Origin: Chryseobacterium sp. OV279
Lineage (GTDB): Bacteria; Bacteroidota; Bacteroidia; Flavobacteriales; Weeksellaceae
Assembly (NCBI RefSeq): GCF_900128945.1
Contig: NZ_FQUD01000002.1
Coordinates: 287,280-351,279, forward strand
Direction of reading: 5' to 3'
Length of the DNA stretch: 64,000 nt
Shown piece after piece: positions 9,668 to 18,763 of the stretch. A program made the translations under genes and the position numbers. The notes under the pieces are model-generated. The model did no database searches and was not told the origin of the DNA. It saw only the letters and a program-made list of their open reading frames with translations. The first letter of the stretch is position 1. Each line of letters opens with the position of its first letter.

Positions 9668-11638
9668 ATGGATTTATTTGAAGATTATGAGCTCCTTCCG
9701 GAAGAATTGAAGGCGGTCTGCGATAAATGGCAGGGAAAAGAAGAGCATGGGGGACTTGGATATAATGATTGTAAAAATTTTCAGAAAGAATGTGAAGCTA
9801 TCGGCTATACGTTTGATTACGGACTGGATGCGGTACCTATTGATTTACGCCCCACCAGTTTAGAACAACAACTACAAGACCATATCATTAACAATCAAGA
9901 TCCAGACATTATGGGAAGAACAAATGATTTAAGCTGGTATGATAAGAATATTACTCCTATAACCCGGGCTTATAAAGATTTTGTAAAAGAAAAAGAAAAT
10001 ACCTCACCTGAACATTTTTTTCAGGATGGCGAAAGAATCTTTACGGCAAGAGAAATCAAGTTTTTAGAGATTCTTGAGTATAAAAGTTCTAAAAATAAGG
10101 CGAATGCTTTTTCTCCTGAAAGGAGCGAATCAGTAACCGGTGAAGAAAAAACAAAAGATATCAGGAATGAACCTGTTAAAGATAATCTAAGCTTTGATCC
10201 TGATACTCGAAATGTTATGCAAGAGAATTTAGGTAGTGCAGAGAACAGAGAATCGAATCTTGATGAACTCAAAGATATGCTTACTCAATATTATGAAAAT
10301 GAGCAGGAAAGTATGTTTGATTTTACCCATCCGAAATCTATTAAGACGTTGGAACTGGCATTATTTCTTCAAAATGCAGATGAACCGTTAAAGAAAGAAG
10401 TTCTGACATACATTTTTACAGAACCGCCACTACAGCCTGATTTTTACGACTTCAGGGATGATTCTTATGATAGGGGAGAATCTTCTTATGAGAAAGCAAA
10501 AGAATCCTATGAGTTAAAGATAGAAAAATATAACCTTTTTTTAGAAAATGCTTATTCAGTTTTTGATCAGTACTATTTTGATATTCATATGATCCATGAA
10601 TCTAATGTTGAAAGAGCACCGGATGCATTCAAAGTCTTACTGTATGACCTTTCGACTCGATTTTCAGATGAAGTTAAAGCAAGAATTGAAATCATTCATA
10701 CAGATCAATCTGCAATTCATGTTAAAAGCGACTGGAAACAGATTACTGAAGAAATACAGGCTCTTCACAGAGAACGAAATTATGAATTATTAGCAGATAA
10801 TTTTTCCACAGCAAAAAAAATAGAACTCAAGATAAATAGCCTTGAAAATCAAATTACAAATCGTAACAATCAAAATCCCAACATTATGGAAACAACAAAA
10901 GAATTCGACCAGTTACAGTACTTAAAAGATCAATTGAAATACCTTGGTTTTGGAGAAGATGAAAAGCTTCACAAAGATCTGGAAAAAGGTATTAAGTCTA
11001 CCAAACCGCAGTTTGAAATTAAGACGGCTTCCGACAAAGCACTGCCCGGAAATACGGTTGACTTTATTTTAAAATTCAATAAAAGCGAAAATGGGGGTGT
11101 TTTTTTTAATTCTTACCAGGCAACGCTGAAAAATGAAAAAAACGAAAGTTTTTCCCACAATTTTTATGTCAGCAAAGAAAGCACCTTTACTGCTAAAGAG
11201 GCTGTTAATCTTCTGGAAGGGCGTTCTGTGAAAATAGAATTTCACAATCCGAAAACAGAACAGATGGAACCTGCCTTTGTTAAGCTCGATTTCAAAGAGC
11301 CCAAAACCGAAAAAGGAAATTATAATTTCCAGAATTTTTATAAAAACTACGGTATTGATACCGCTGAAATTGTAGAAAAGTCCAATTTGGTATTTGCTCA
11401 ACCTGAATATAAGGAGAATACGATAAAATCTTTGGAAAAAGGAAATATCGTGAAAGTGAAATTTGAGGTGGAAGACGGGGTGATAGAAGGCAAAGCAGTG
11501 CTGAACCCTCAATACAAAAATCTTAACCTGTATGATATGGATATGAACAGAATCAATACCAACAAGCCTTTACAGGGTTTGGAAAATGACAATGAGCATG
11601 AGAAAGCCAATGTAAGAGAGCAAAGTATTAAACGATAA
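9668..11638 (+). CDS. Two-part element protein, probable fusion, function unknown
   Basis: The 656-residue product has three visible parts. Residues 1-60 (LFEDYELLPEEL, then GYTFDYGLDA) look like a short acidic module. Residues about 60-400 are charged and helical. From Met-407 (coordinate 10886, METTKEFDQLQYLKDQLKYL) a self-contained beta-rich domain runs to the end. That internal Met looks like the natural start of a separate protein, so the gene may be a fusion of two element genes. It has no signal peptide or membrane helix. A 25-codon ORF at 9604-9681 overlaps its start. A hairpin terminator follows at 11661. Confidence 0.65.
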   Translation: MDLFEDYELLPEELKAVCDKWQGKEEHGGLGYNDCKNFQKECEAIGYTFDYGLDAVPIDLRPTSLEQQLQDHIINNQDPDIMGRTNDLSWYDKNITPITRAYKDFVKEKENTSPEHFFQDGERIFTAREIKFLEILEYKSSKNKANAFSPERSESVTGEEKTKDIRNEPVKDNLSFDPDTRNVMQENLGSAENRESNLDELKDMLTQYYENEQESMFDFTHPKSIKTLELALFLQNADEPLKKEVLTYIFTEPPLQPDFYDFRDDSYDRGESSYEKAKESYELKIEKYNLFLENAYSVFDQYYFDIHMIHESNVERAPDAFKVLLYDLSTRFSDEVKARIEIIHTDQSAIHVKSDWKQITEEIQALHRERNYELLADNFSTAKKIELKINSLENQITNRNNQNPNIMETTKEFDQLQYLKDQLKYLGFGEDEKLHKDLEKGIKSTKPQFEIKTASDKALPGNTVDFILKFNKSENGGVFFNSYQATLKNEKNESFSHNFYVSKESTFTAKEAVNLLEGRSVKIEFHNPKTEQMEPAFVKLDFKEPKTEKGNYNFQNFYKNYGIDTAEIVEKSNLVFAQPEYKENTIKSLEKGNIVKVKFEVEDGVIEGKAVLNPQYKNLNLYDMDMNRINTNKPLQGLENDNEHEKANVREQSIKR

Positions 11639-11660
11639 AATTATACCTATTCACTATCCG

Positions 11661-11696
11661 AAAGCGGTAAGTCTGATAATGATTTGCCGCTTTTTT
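11661..11696 (+). terminator. Rho-independent terminator
   Basis: The 10-base arms AAAGCGGTAA (11661-11670) and TTGCCGCTTT (11684-11693) pair with one wobble around a 13-base loop and run into a T tract. It lies 22 bases after the preceding stop and probably ends the transfer/accessory transcript. Confidence 0.75.
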
Positions 11697-11709
11697 AAAA
11701 TCTACCCAT

Positions 11710-12390
11710 ATGAAAATAAATTTAATACTGCCATACCTGCTTTTTCTTTTCATCGCCAGTTCCTGCCATAAAGAAATCAAATCTGAGAAAGGCGGAATTG
11801 ATTTGATTTCCAACGTCTATTTTGATGCGTCCAAAGGACTGGATAAAATGCAGAGTTTTCACGTATCGAAAATAAGTTATTCTCACGATCAGCTTATAGA
11901 ACAGGTTCCTGATCTTTCATTTCCCGAGATTAATAAACAGGTGTATTACATCAGAGATTCACTCTGTTATCCAATTGACCCCATGGAGCGTAATCTCATC
12001 TTTTCTGATCTTTCCAAAAAACAGCAACCTTTTCTGGTTTGGAATAAGAAAGAAGGGGCTGTGTTTTCAAAAGAATGGATTCCCAACTACAGGAACAGGA
12101 GAAACCTGCCAGACACGGTCTTATTCCATAAGAAATACAAACGCTTTGAGATCAATTCTCCCTGGACGTATACAAGATTCTATATGTATCCAACGGATAC
12201 CATTTTACCTTATTCACTGTACAGACACGCTGAAAAGGACTATCACGGACGGTTGGAACGTATTGATTCCTACAATAAAAAGGATGACGTTTTTGTAACG
12301 CTCCAATTACTGCCCAGAAAAAACTGGGATAATGCTGCCAAAGAACTATTTGAATTTAATCATTTTGTAAAAAAACGGGAAAGTGAGTGA
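11710..12390 (+). CDS. Putative lipoprotein of unknown function
   Basis: This 226-residue protein has an N-terminal hydrophobic stretch followed by a lipobox (IASSC, Cys at residue 19), which predicts a membrane-anchored lipoprotein. The mature domain is rich in Tyr, Arg and Asp. Its last 8 bases overlap the GTG start of the methylase-helicase gene. No family is recognised. A surface or entry-exclusion-like role on a conjugative element is conceivable but unsupported. Confidence 0.6.
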   Translation: MKINLILPYLLFLFIASSCHKEIKSEKGGIDLISNVYFDASKGLDKMQSFHVSKISYSHDQLIEQVPDLSFPEINKQVYYIRDSLCYPIDPMERNLIFSDLSKKQQPFLVWNKKEGAVFSKEWIPNYRNRRNLPDTVLFHKKYKRFEINSPWTYTRFYMYPTDTILPYSLYRHAEKDYHGRLERIDSYNKKDDVFVTLQLLPRKNWDNAAKELFEFNHFVKKRESE

Positions 12391-14824
12391 AAATAGGTTA
12401 GTATATAACAATGATGATATTTCCGTAATAGAGGGGAATAAAAATGAACTGATTGTTTTTAACAGCAGTAAGGACAGGCATTCATTCCTGGAACTGCTGA
12501 AATTAAATAATCAGAATAATAATAGAACCCTTGTTGCACTCCATTCCGCTACAAATACCAAAAAGTTTATTAACAGGTATCAGAATTATGAGGGGAAAAT
12601 ATTCCTTTGCCTGAATGGTGACAGAACAGGAAGTATGATGACACTGAAAATCCTTACCGAACTGAATGAGAAAAATATAAAGGACATCCGTCCCTTATAT
12701 GGAATCTCAGAAAGTGGTAATCAAAGCCTAAGTGAGTATTTAGAAAACAAACTAGGTCTTCAAAATAAAAATACTATTTTAGTCGAACCAAAAAATTCAG
12801 AAGATGCAAGCCTTAGTAATAAACGAAACGGAATTTCCAACACTCAGCACGTGGGATCCGAACTTTCTGAACGAAATTCTGGAAAGCCTCTCCAAAGCAG
12901 CCAATCCGGGCAAAACGGAAATCACCCGGGAGGACAAGCTATGGGCAGCCACCATGCTGGAAATGGATTTGAAGGCACAAAGTGGAGCGATTTGGGAAGC
13001 GGAACAAGAGGAAGATCCACAAACGGAGCACAACCGCAAAATGATGAAGACAATGAAGGAAGAAAACATTCCGTGGGCGGAATCGTATCCGGGAGAGCTT
13101 TATCCAATCGAACAGGATCAGGATTAGATTTATCCCATAAAAATAATGAGGATGTAGATATTCTCATTTCAAAATATAGAGGTCAGAAGCTGACTAGTGA
13201 GCAAGTTGCGGAAGTGGTTTCCGCAGCTTGCTTTGTTTCGGGGGATCACAAAATTTCTCTGAAAGAAAGTTTTAACCCCACAGATGAACTGAAAGATATT
13301 TGTAGTCAGTTCAAAAGTGGTGGAACAGCGAAGGTAGGCAGGGGAATTTTAGATGAATACTACACCGATTCAAGGATTGTAGATGCTGTCAGCAATTTAA
13401 TTAAAGACCGATTTAAAAATCGTCAGGAAATTTCGGTATTGGAACCCAGCGTAGGAACAGGAAACTTTCTCTATGCGGCAAAACAGCTGGGGATTAAAAC
13501 CAACCTTACGGCTCTTGAAATCAACGAGACCACAGCAAAAATTGCCAAAATCCTTCATCCCGAAGCTGATATCCATCTGCGTTCCTTTGAAACTGAATTT
13601 ATTGATGAGAAAGGTCATAAAAAAGAATTTTCCGAAAAATATCATCTGGTTATTGGTAATCCTCCCTATGGTGATCATCGGGGATTGTACAAAGGGTTGG
13701 GCGAAGAGCCGAAAATCTCAAAATATGAAGATTATTTTGTTAAACGCTCTTTAGATTCCTTAAAGCCCAGTGGGATTCTGGCAATGGTGCTTCCTTCAGG
13801 TTGGCTCAGCCGCCAAAGTCAATTAAAAAATGCTGAATTGATAGAGGGATTCCGTTTGCCCAGCGGTGCTTTTGCCGGAACTGCAATTGGTACGGATATT
13901 ATTATTCTTAGAAAAGACCCTCATAAAATTTCCACGGATATTTCCAATTATTTTGAAATTAATCCTGAGAAAATTCTGGGTGAAACCCGGCAAAAAACCA
14001 ACCGTTTCGGGCGTCAGGAAAACTATGTTTACGGAAACTTAGAGGAGGCTTTATTAAAAATTGAGCAGCTGAGGGGCAAAAAAGAAACCGAAAGAATCGG
14101 AAATCTTTTTGAAGATTTATTCCTGGAAGCTGACGAAGAACCTGAAATCATCTTAAAAAATAAGGACTCAGAGACTCAATCGGAAAGAATTATTGATTCT
14201 GAACCTGGTGAAGTAAACCTTACTGAAGTCCGGGGAAAAGTTGAACAGGTACTTTCATTTCTCAATGCTGTAAAATTCAAATCTCCGGCCATTGTAAAGG
14301 AGATTGAGAAGTACTCGAAAATTCAGTCCCAAATTGACAGTGAACCAAAGAAGTTCGATCAAAACCGAATTGAAATTCTCCAAAAAGCGGAGAAAATCCT
14401 TCAGTCTCAAAATGAAAAAAATACAGAGTATAGAATTCAGGCCCTGCCTGAGCTTAAAAAAGGAGTTCTGAAATACCAATTCCTCAAAGCCGACGATATT
14501 GTAAATACGTCGCTTCAAAACAGTGCTGAGCTTTCTAAAGAGCAGATTGAATCTTTCAGAGATACGGAATATGATGGTTGGCTTCATAATTCTGAAAATC
14601 ACAAACCTTTTGCCAATTATATAGATGGAAAATGGGTACACGATTTTTATTATGCCGAAGGAAATATTTATGCTAAAATTGAGCAGCTGGAGAAGGACTT
14701 TGCAGATAAATATTCTAATGGCGGAACCGAAAACCAATATGAGAAGCAAAAAGCCTTATTAGAAAGTGTTTTGCCCAAGCCAAAATCTCTTGATGAAATT
14801 CTTATATTTCAGAAAGTGAACTGA
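12383..14824 (+). pseudogene. N-terminal part of a broken methylase-helicase gene
   Basis: This frame begins with a GTG that overlaps the preceding gene and encodes 813 residues. Residues 1-130 resemble a small TOPRIM-like domain (IFLCLNGDRTGSMM). A Gly/Ser/Asn-rich linker spans about 141-250, and an N6-adenine methyltransferase domain follows, with motif I near VLEPSVGTGNF and the catalytic NPPY near residue 430. The frame stops at 14824 after an aberrant tail. The next frame resumes in the middle of a helicase, so the motor-domain start with its Walker A motif is missing. I read the two frames as one large anti-restriction or genome-maintenance protein of flavobacterial ICEs, inactivated by deletion plus frameshift. 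The methylase half could still be made. Confidence 0.75.
12804..13127 (+). CDS. Candidate overprinted gene inside the methylase linker
   Basis: A 107-codon ORF lies one frame over from the methylase gene. Its product has the composition of a normal folded acidic helical protein, with Trp residues in NETEFPTLSTWDP, KLWAATMLEMDL and ENIPWAESYPGEL. Over the same bases the methylase frame gives only a Ser/Gly/Asn-rich linker. Codon choice in this alternative frame looks more natural than in the host frame. No family is recognised and there is no strong ribosome-binding site, so expression is not established. Confidence 0.4.
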   Translation: MQALVINETEFPTLSTWDPNFLNEILESLSKAANPGKTEITREDKLWAATMLEMDLKAQSGAIWEAEQEEDPQTEHNRKMMKTMKEENIPWAESYPGELYPIEQDQD

Positions 14825-14883
14825 AAAGTGTTAACTCCATTAGCGAAAGGGATTTTCAGAAAGAACTGGAGAAAGAAAAAGAG

Positions 14884-16752
14884 ATGGAGGGAAAAATGAA
14901 GCGTGGTAAAATTTATGATTGGGAAGATTTTGGCTTTGATCATCTCACTTATGATGAAGTACATAATGCCAACCATATCGTCGGTAAGGTTAGGGTAGAA
15001 GATCGAAGATTTGCTTCGGATTTCAGAAGCCAAAACCAGCAGACCTCAAAACTGGGAATCAATACCTGGATGGCGGCACAATACATTCAGGATAAGAATG
15101 ATGGGAGGAATGTGACACTGCTTTCCGCTACCCCTTTCACCAATAAACCTTTGGAATATTATTCCATTTTATCCCTAATTGCTAATAAACGACTGGAAGA
15201 GTCCGGATATTTCAATGTCAATACATTTTTTGAAACCTTTATGGAAGCCGATAATGATATGGAGATTGATGCCAAAGGTGATGTGAAATTCAAAGCCAAT
15301 GTCCGGAGGTTTAAGAATAATTCTCTTTTCCAACAATTGCTTTCCGAATTCATTGATATCAAGGGGGAAGAAGACAATCCCGAACTGAAACGACCTAACA
15401 AAATCAACAAGGAATATAAAATTGAACAAAATGATCTGACGAAAGAGCAATATGATTTGCTTAATGAAAGCTTTAGTGAAACGGAAAAAGGAGCAATTCT
15501 TACCCATATTCTCAATGCCCGATTGATTGCCATTTCTCCATATCTGTCGATTTATTATGATGGAGAAGAACCTTCTGTACAGGAATTTATAGAGAATTCC
15601 CCGAAGCTGAAACAGACGATGGATCTGATCCGACAGAATAAAAAAGACATTCCGGATTCAGGACAAATTATTTATTCAGAATTAGCCGTTGCAAAATTTC
15701 CAAAGCTGAAAGAATATCTTGTACGGGAAGTTGGCTATAATCCCGAAGAAATTGGGATTATTACCGGAGCGACAAGTAAACCCAACAGGTTAAAGATCCA
15801 GGATGATTTCAATTCCGGAAAAATAAAAGTAATCATCGGTAGTGAAGCCATTCAGGAAGGCATGAACCTTCAGGAGAACACGACGGACATATATCTACTT
15901 TCTCTACCTTATAATTTTACATCGCTTAGGCAGATAGAAGGTCGGGCATGGAGACAAGGAAATAAAAATGAAAATGTCCGTGTCAATTTTATGCTGACCA
16001 ATGACAGCATCGATGTTTTTATGCTTCAAAAATTGCAATCGAAACAGGCAAGATATTTGGAAGCGATGAAAAAAGGAGCTGATGTTTTGGATATTTCTGA
16101 CATCAGTACTCAGGAATTAAAAACAGCCATTATCACCAACCCGGAAACAAGAGCCAATATTGAGATTGAACTGATGAAAAAGCGGATTGAAAATGAGAAA
16201 AACCGTTTTCTTGCAGACAGAGCATTTGTATTAAGGAAGTACGAGGATTTTATCAAAGTTCAGGAGGGCGTGACTAAAGCAGAGTACAGTTATAACAGGA
16301 TTTTAGGGCATTCTAAAGAAGAAGGAGAGGACTTAGAATATTGGAAAAATCAGCTTCCATCTTATCAGAAAACGATTGATCTTGCAAAAGAGGAAGTTCA
16401 AAAAGCAATCCAATATTTGGCTGAAAAAGGGGTGAATGTCGCAGAAATTGAAAAACAAACCAAAGCTACTGAAGATAAAATAGCCGAACTGGATGAAAAA
16501 TTAGAAAACCTTCCGGATGTGAAAGATAATTTAATCGCCCAATATAAGATAGAAAAAGAAGAGCAGCTTAAAATTAATAAGCATAAAGATCATGTGAGAG
16601 AAAGAGCAGATGAGAATAAGGCTTTATATAAGACTTTAGAGAAAGTGGATTCTATTGAAAGTGTGGATTTTAAAAATTCTTTAAATTTAACATCAAATCA
16701 AGAAAATAATATGAATTTGGATAATATGTCGGCTACAAGTAGGAAAAGGTAA
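14884..16752 (+). pseudogene. C-terminal helicase part of the broken methylase-helicase gene
   Basis: From the ATG at 14884 this frame encodes 622 residues; it is actually open from 14794. It starts just before a Walker B-like TYDEVHNANH, followed by LLSATPFTNKP (motif III) and a C-terminal SF2/SNF2 lobe with IIGSEAIQEGMNLQ and RQIEGRAWRQGN (motifs V and VI). The end is a long charged coiled coil. The N-terminal helicase lobe with Walker A is absent, so this cannot be a working translocase by itself. It is in a different frame from the methylase part at 12383-14824. The last residues (after about 600) may be altered where the very AT-rich cargo begins. Confidence 0.75.
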
Positions 16753-16855
16753 ACTGAAATATTTTAATTATAAGACTAATCATATATTTTAGGTTTGATA
16801 ATTCTATAGTTTTTGATATATTAGATTTAACTATATAATAATTGGAAATTATACA

Positions 16856-18763
16856 ATGTATTTACAAAATCTCAAACTCTGGAATTTTAGAAAATTTGGT
16901 ACTAATGGAACTTTTAGTATCAATAATCCAAATCTAAATTTAGATTTTACAAAAGGGCTAAATGTTCTAATAGGAGAAAATGATTCGGGAAAAACAGCAG
17001 TTATAGATGCAATTAAACTTTCTCTAAAAACACACGCATCGGAATGGATTAAACCAGAAAGAGATGATTTTTTTGAGGCATCAGAAAAATTTAGAATAGA
17101 ATTGTTATTTAAAGATCTATCTCTAGAGGAAGCCAAAAATTTTACCGAGTGGCTTTCTTGGGAAGGAGAAGGAGATAATTCAGAGCCTATACTTATTGTA
17201 TATTTTGAGGCAACAAAAATTAATGAAAAGATTGTAACCTATGACCTTAAAGCAGGGTTACCAGAAGATGGATATTCATTAAATTCCGACGCAAAAGAAT
17301 TTCTAAAAGCAACATATCTTAAACCTTTACGAGATGCTAAGTCAGAATTAATTCCCAAAAAAGCCTCTCGCTTGTCACAAATTTTTGAGAAGCATGAAGC
17401 ATTTAAAGATAAAGATAGAGATCATCTTTTAATAGATATCTTTAAAGATTTTAATAAAAGTATTGCCCTCTATTTTAAAGGCTTGGAAAGTGATGAGACA
17501 ACACAACTAAATGACTTAAAAGGAAAAGAATTAAAAGATGAGATAGATAGATATCTAAAATCCTTTTATGATAATACTAAAGAAACTGATATAAAAGTTA
17601 CAGAAGCAAAGTTGAGAAATATATTAGAAAAATTAGAATTATTAGTAAAGGATGAGATAAATGTAGGATTAGGAACATTAAATAGACTTTTTATGTCTTC
17701 CGAATTAGTACATCTTAATAAACTGAATTGGGATGGTATAAGATTGGGCTTAGTTGAAGAATTAGAAGCACATTTGCATCCTCAGGCTCAAATGCAAATT
17801 ATAGAGTCATTACAACAATATACTGATATACAACTTATTTTAACAACCCATAGCCCTAACTTAGCATCAAAAGTAAAACTTGAAAATCTAATTATTTGTA
17901 CTAAAAATTATGCTTTTCCCTTGGGTGAAAAATATACTAGACTCAAAAAATCTGATTATCCATTCCTTGAAAGATTCTTAGACGTGACCAAATCCAATCT
18001 TTTCTTTGCAAAAGGATTGATATTTGTCGAAGGTATTTCGGAAGAGATTATTATCCCAGCTTTGGCTGATAAATTATTTGAATTAAATGAAATAAACAAT
18101 AATCTAACATCTGCTTCTGTATCTGTGATTCCAATTGGTAATACTGCATTTTTAAGATACTCTAAAATATTCTTAAGAAGTAGAGAGCCTCAAGTAGACA
18201 TTCCCATTAGTATTGTAAATGATTTGGATTTACGCCCTATAAAATATGCCGAAAAATATAATATTCCTCAAAATAAAAGAAGAGCAAATAATATTATTAC
18301 CGAATATAATTTAGATGATTTTAAAGATCAAAAAAGATCGAACATAGAATCTCAATCTATCAGAGCTTTTATTAGTAATTTTTGGACATTAGAATATTGT
18401 ATTGCTCTACACCCCATTTTAAGAAAAATACTTTTCAAATCAATTGTGCAATGTATTGAAGAAGTGCGAGCAGATAATTACAAGGGAATTAAAGAAAGTA
18501 AGAAGGGAATAAAACCAATATCAGAGCTTGATTATGAAACAAAATGGGAGAACTTTATTTTGAATAAAAATAATGAAGAAATTGCTTTTGATATAATGTA
18601 TCATTTTATTGTTGATGAAAAGAAAATTTCTAAATCAATGATAGCAATGTATTTTTCTCAATTTTTAAAAACAGATATTGTTTCTAGAGGAGAGATTTTT
18701 TTACAAGATAATCCTATTCAATATTTAATAGATGCAATAAAATATGCCACAAGAAATGTTTAA
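16856..18763 (+). CDS. gajA: GajA-like OLD-family nuclease (Gabija-type)
   Basis: The protein is 635 residues: an N-terminal SMC/RecF-like ATPase (Walker A GENDSGKT at residues 40-47; Walker B LVEELEAHLHPQ near 300, followed by a TTHSPNLASK switch) and a C-terminal TOPRIM nuclease domain (FVEGISEEIIIPAL near 385; acidic IVNDLDLRP near 455). A UvrD-like helicase gene follows with a 20-base overlap. OLD nuclease plus UvrD-like helicase is the composition of Gabija, an anti-phage system in which the complex nicks phage DNA when nucleotides fall. It is somewhat longer than the first-described GajA. It is much more AT-rich than the transfer genes, as expected for exchanged cargo. Confidence 0.8.
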   Translation: MYLQNLKLWNFRKFGTNGTFSINNPNLNLDFTKGLNVLIGENDSGKTAVIDAIKLSLKTHASEWIKPERDDFFEASEKFRIELLFKDLSLEEAKNFTEWLSWEGEGDNSEPILIVYFEATKINEKIVTYDLKAGLPEDGYSLNSDAKEFLKATYLKPLRDAKSELIPKKASRLSQIFEKHEAFKDKDRDHLLIDIFKDFNKSIALYFKGLESDETTQLNDLKGKELKDEIDRYLKSFYDNTKETDIKVTEAKLRNILEKLELLVKDEINVGLGTLNRLFMSSELVHLNKLNWDGIRLGLVEELEAHLHPQAQMQIIESLQQYTDIQLILTTHSPNLASKVKLENLIICTKNYAFPLGEKYTRLKKSDYPFLERFLDVTKSNLFFAKGLIFVEGISEEIIIPALADKLFELNEINNNLTSASVSVIPIGNTAFLRYSKIFLRSREPQVDIPISIVNDLDLRPIKYAEKYNIPQNKRRANNIITEYNLDDFKDQKRSNIESQSIRAFISNFWTLEYCIALHPILRKILFKSIVQCIEEVRADNYKGIKESKKGIKPISELDYETKWENFILNKNNEEIAFDIMYHFIVDEKKISKSMIAMYFSQFLKTDIVSRGEIFLQDNPIQYLIDAIKYATRNV

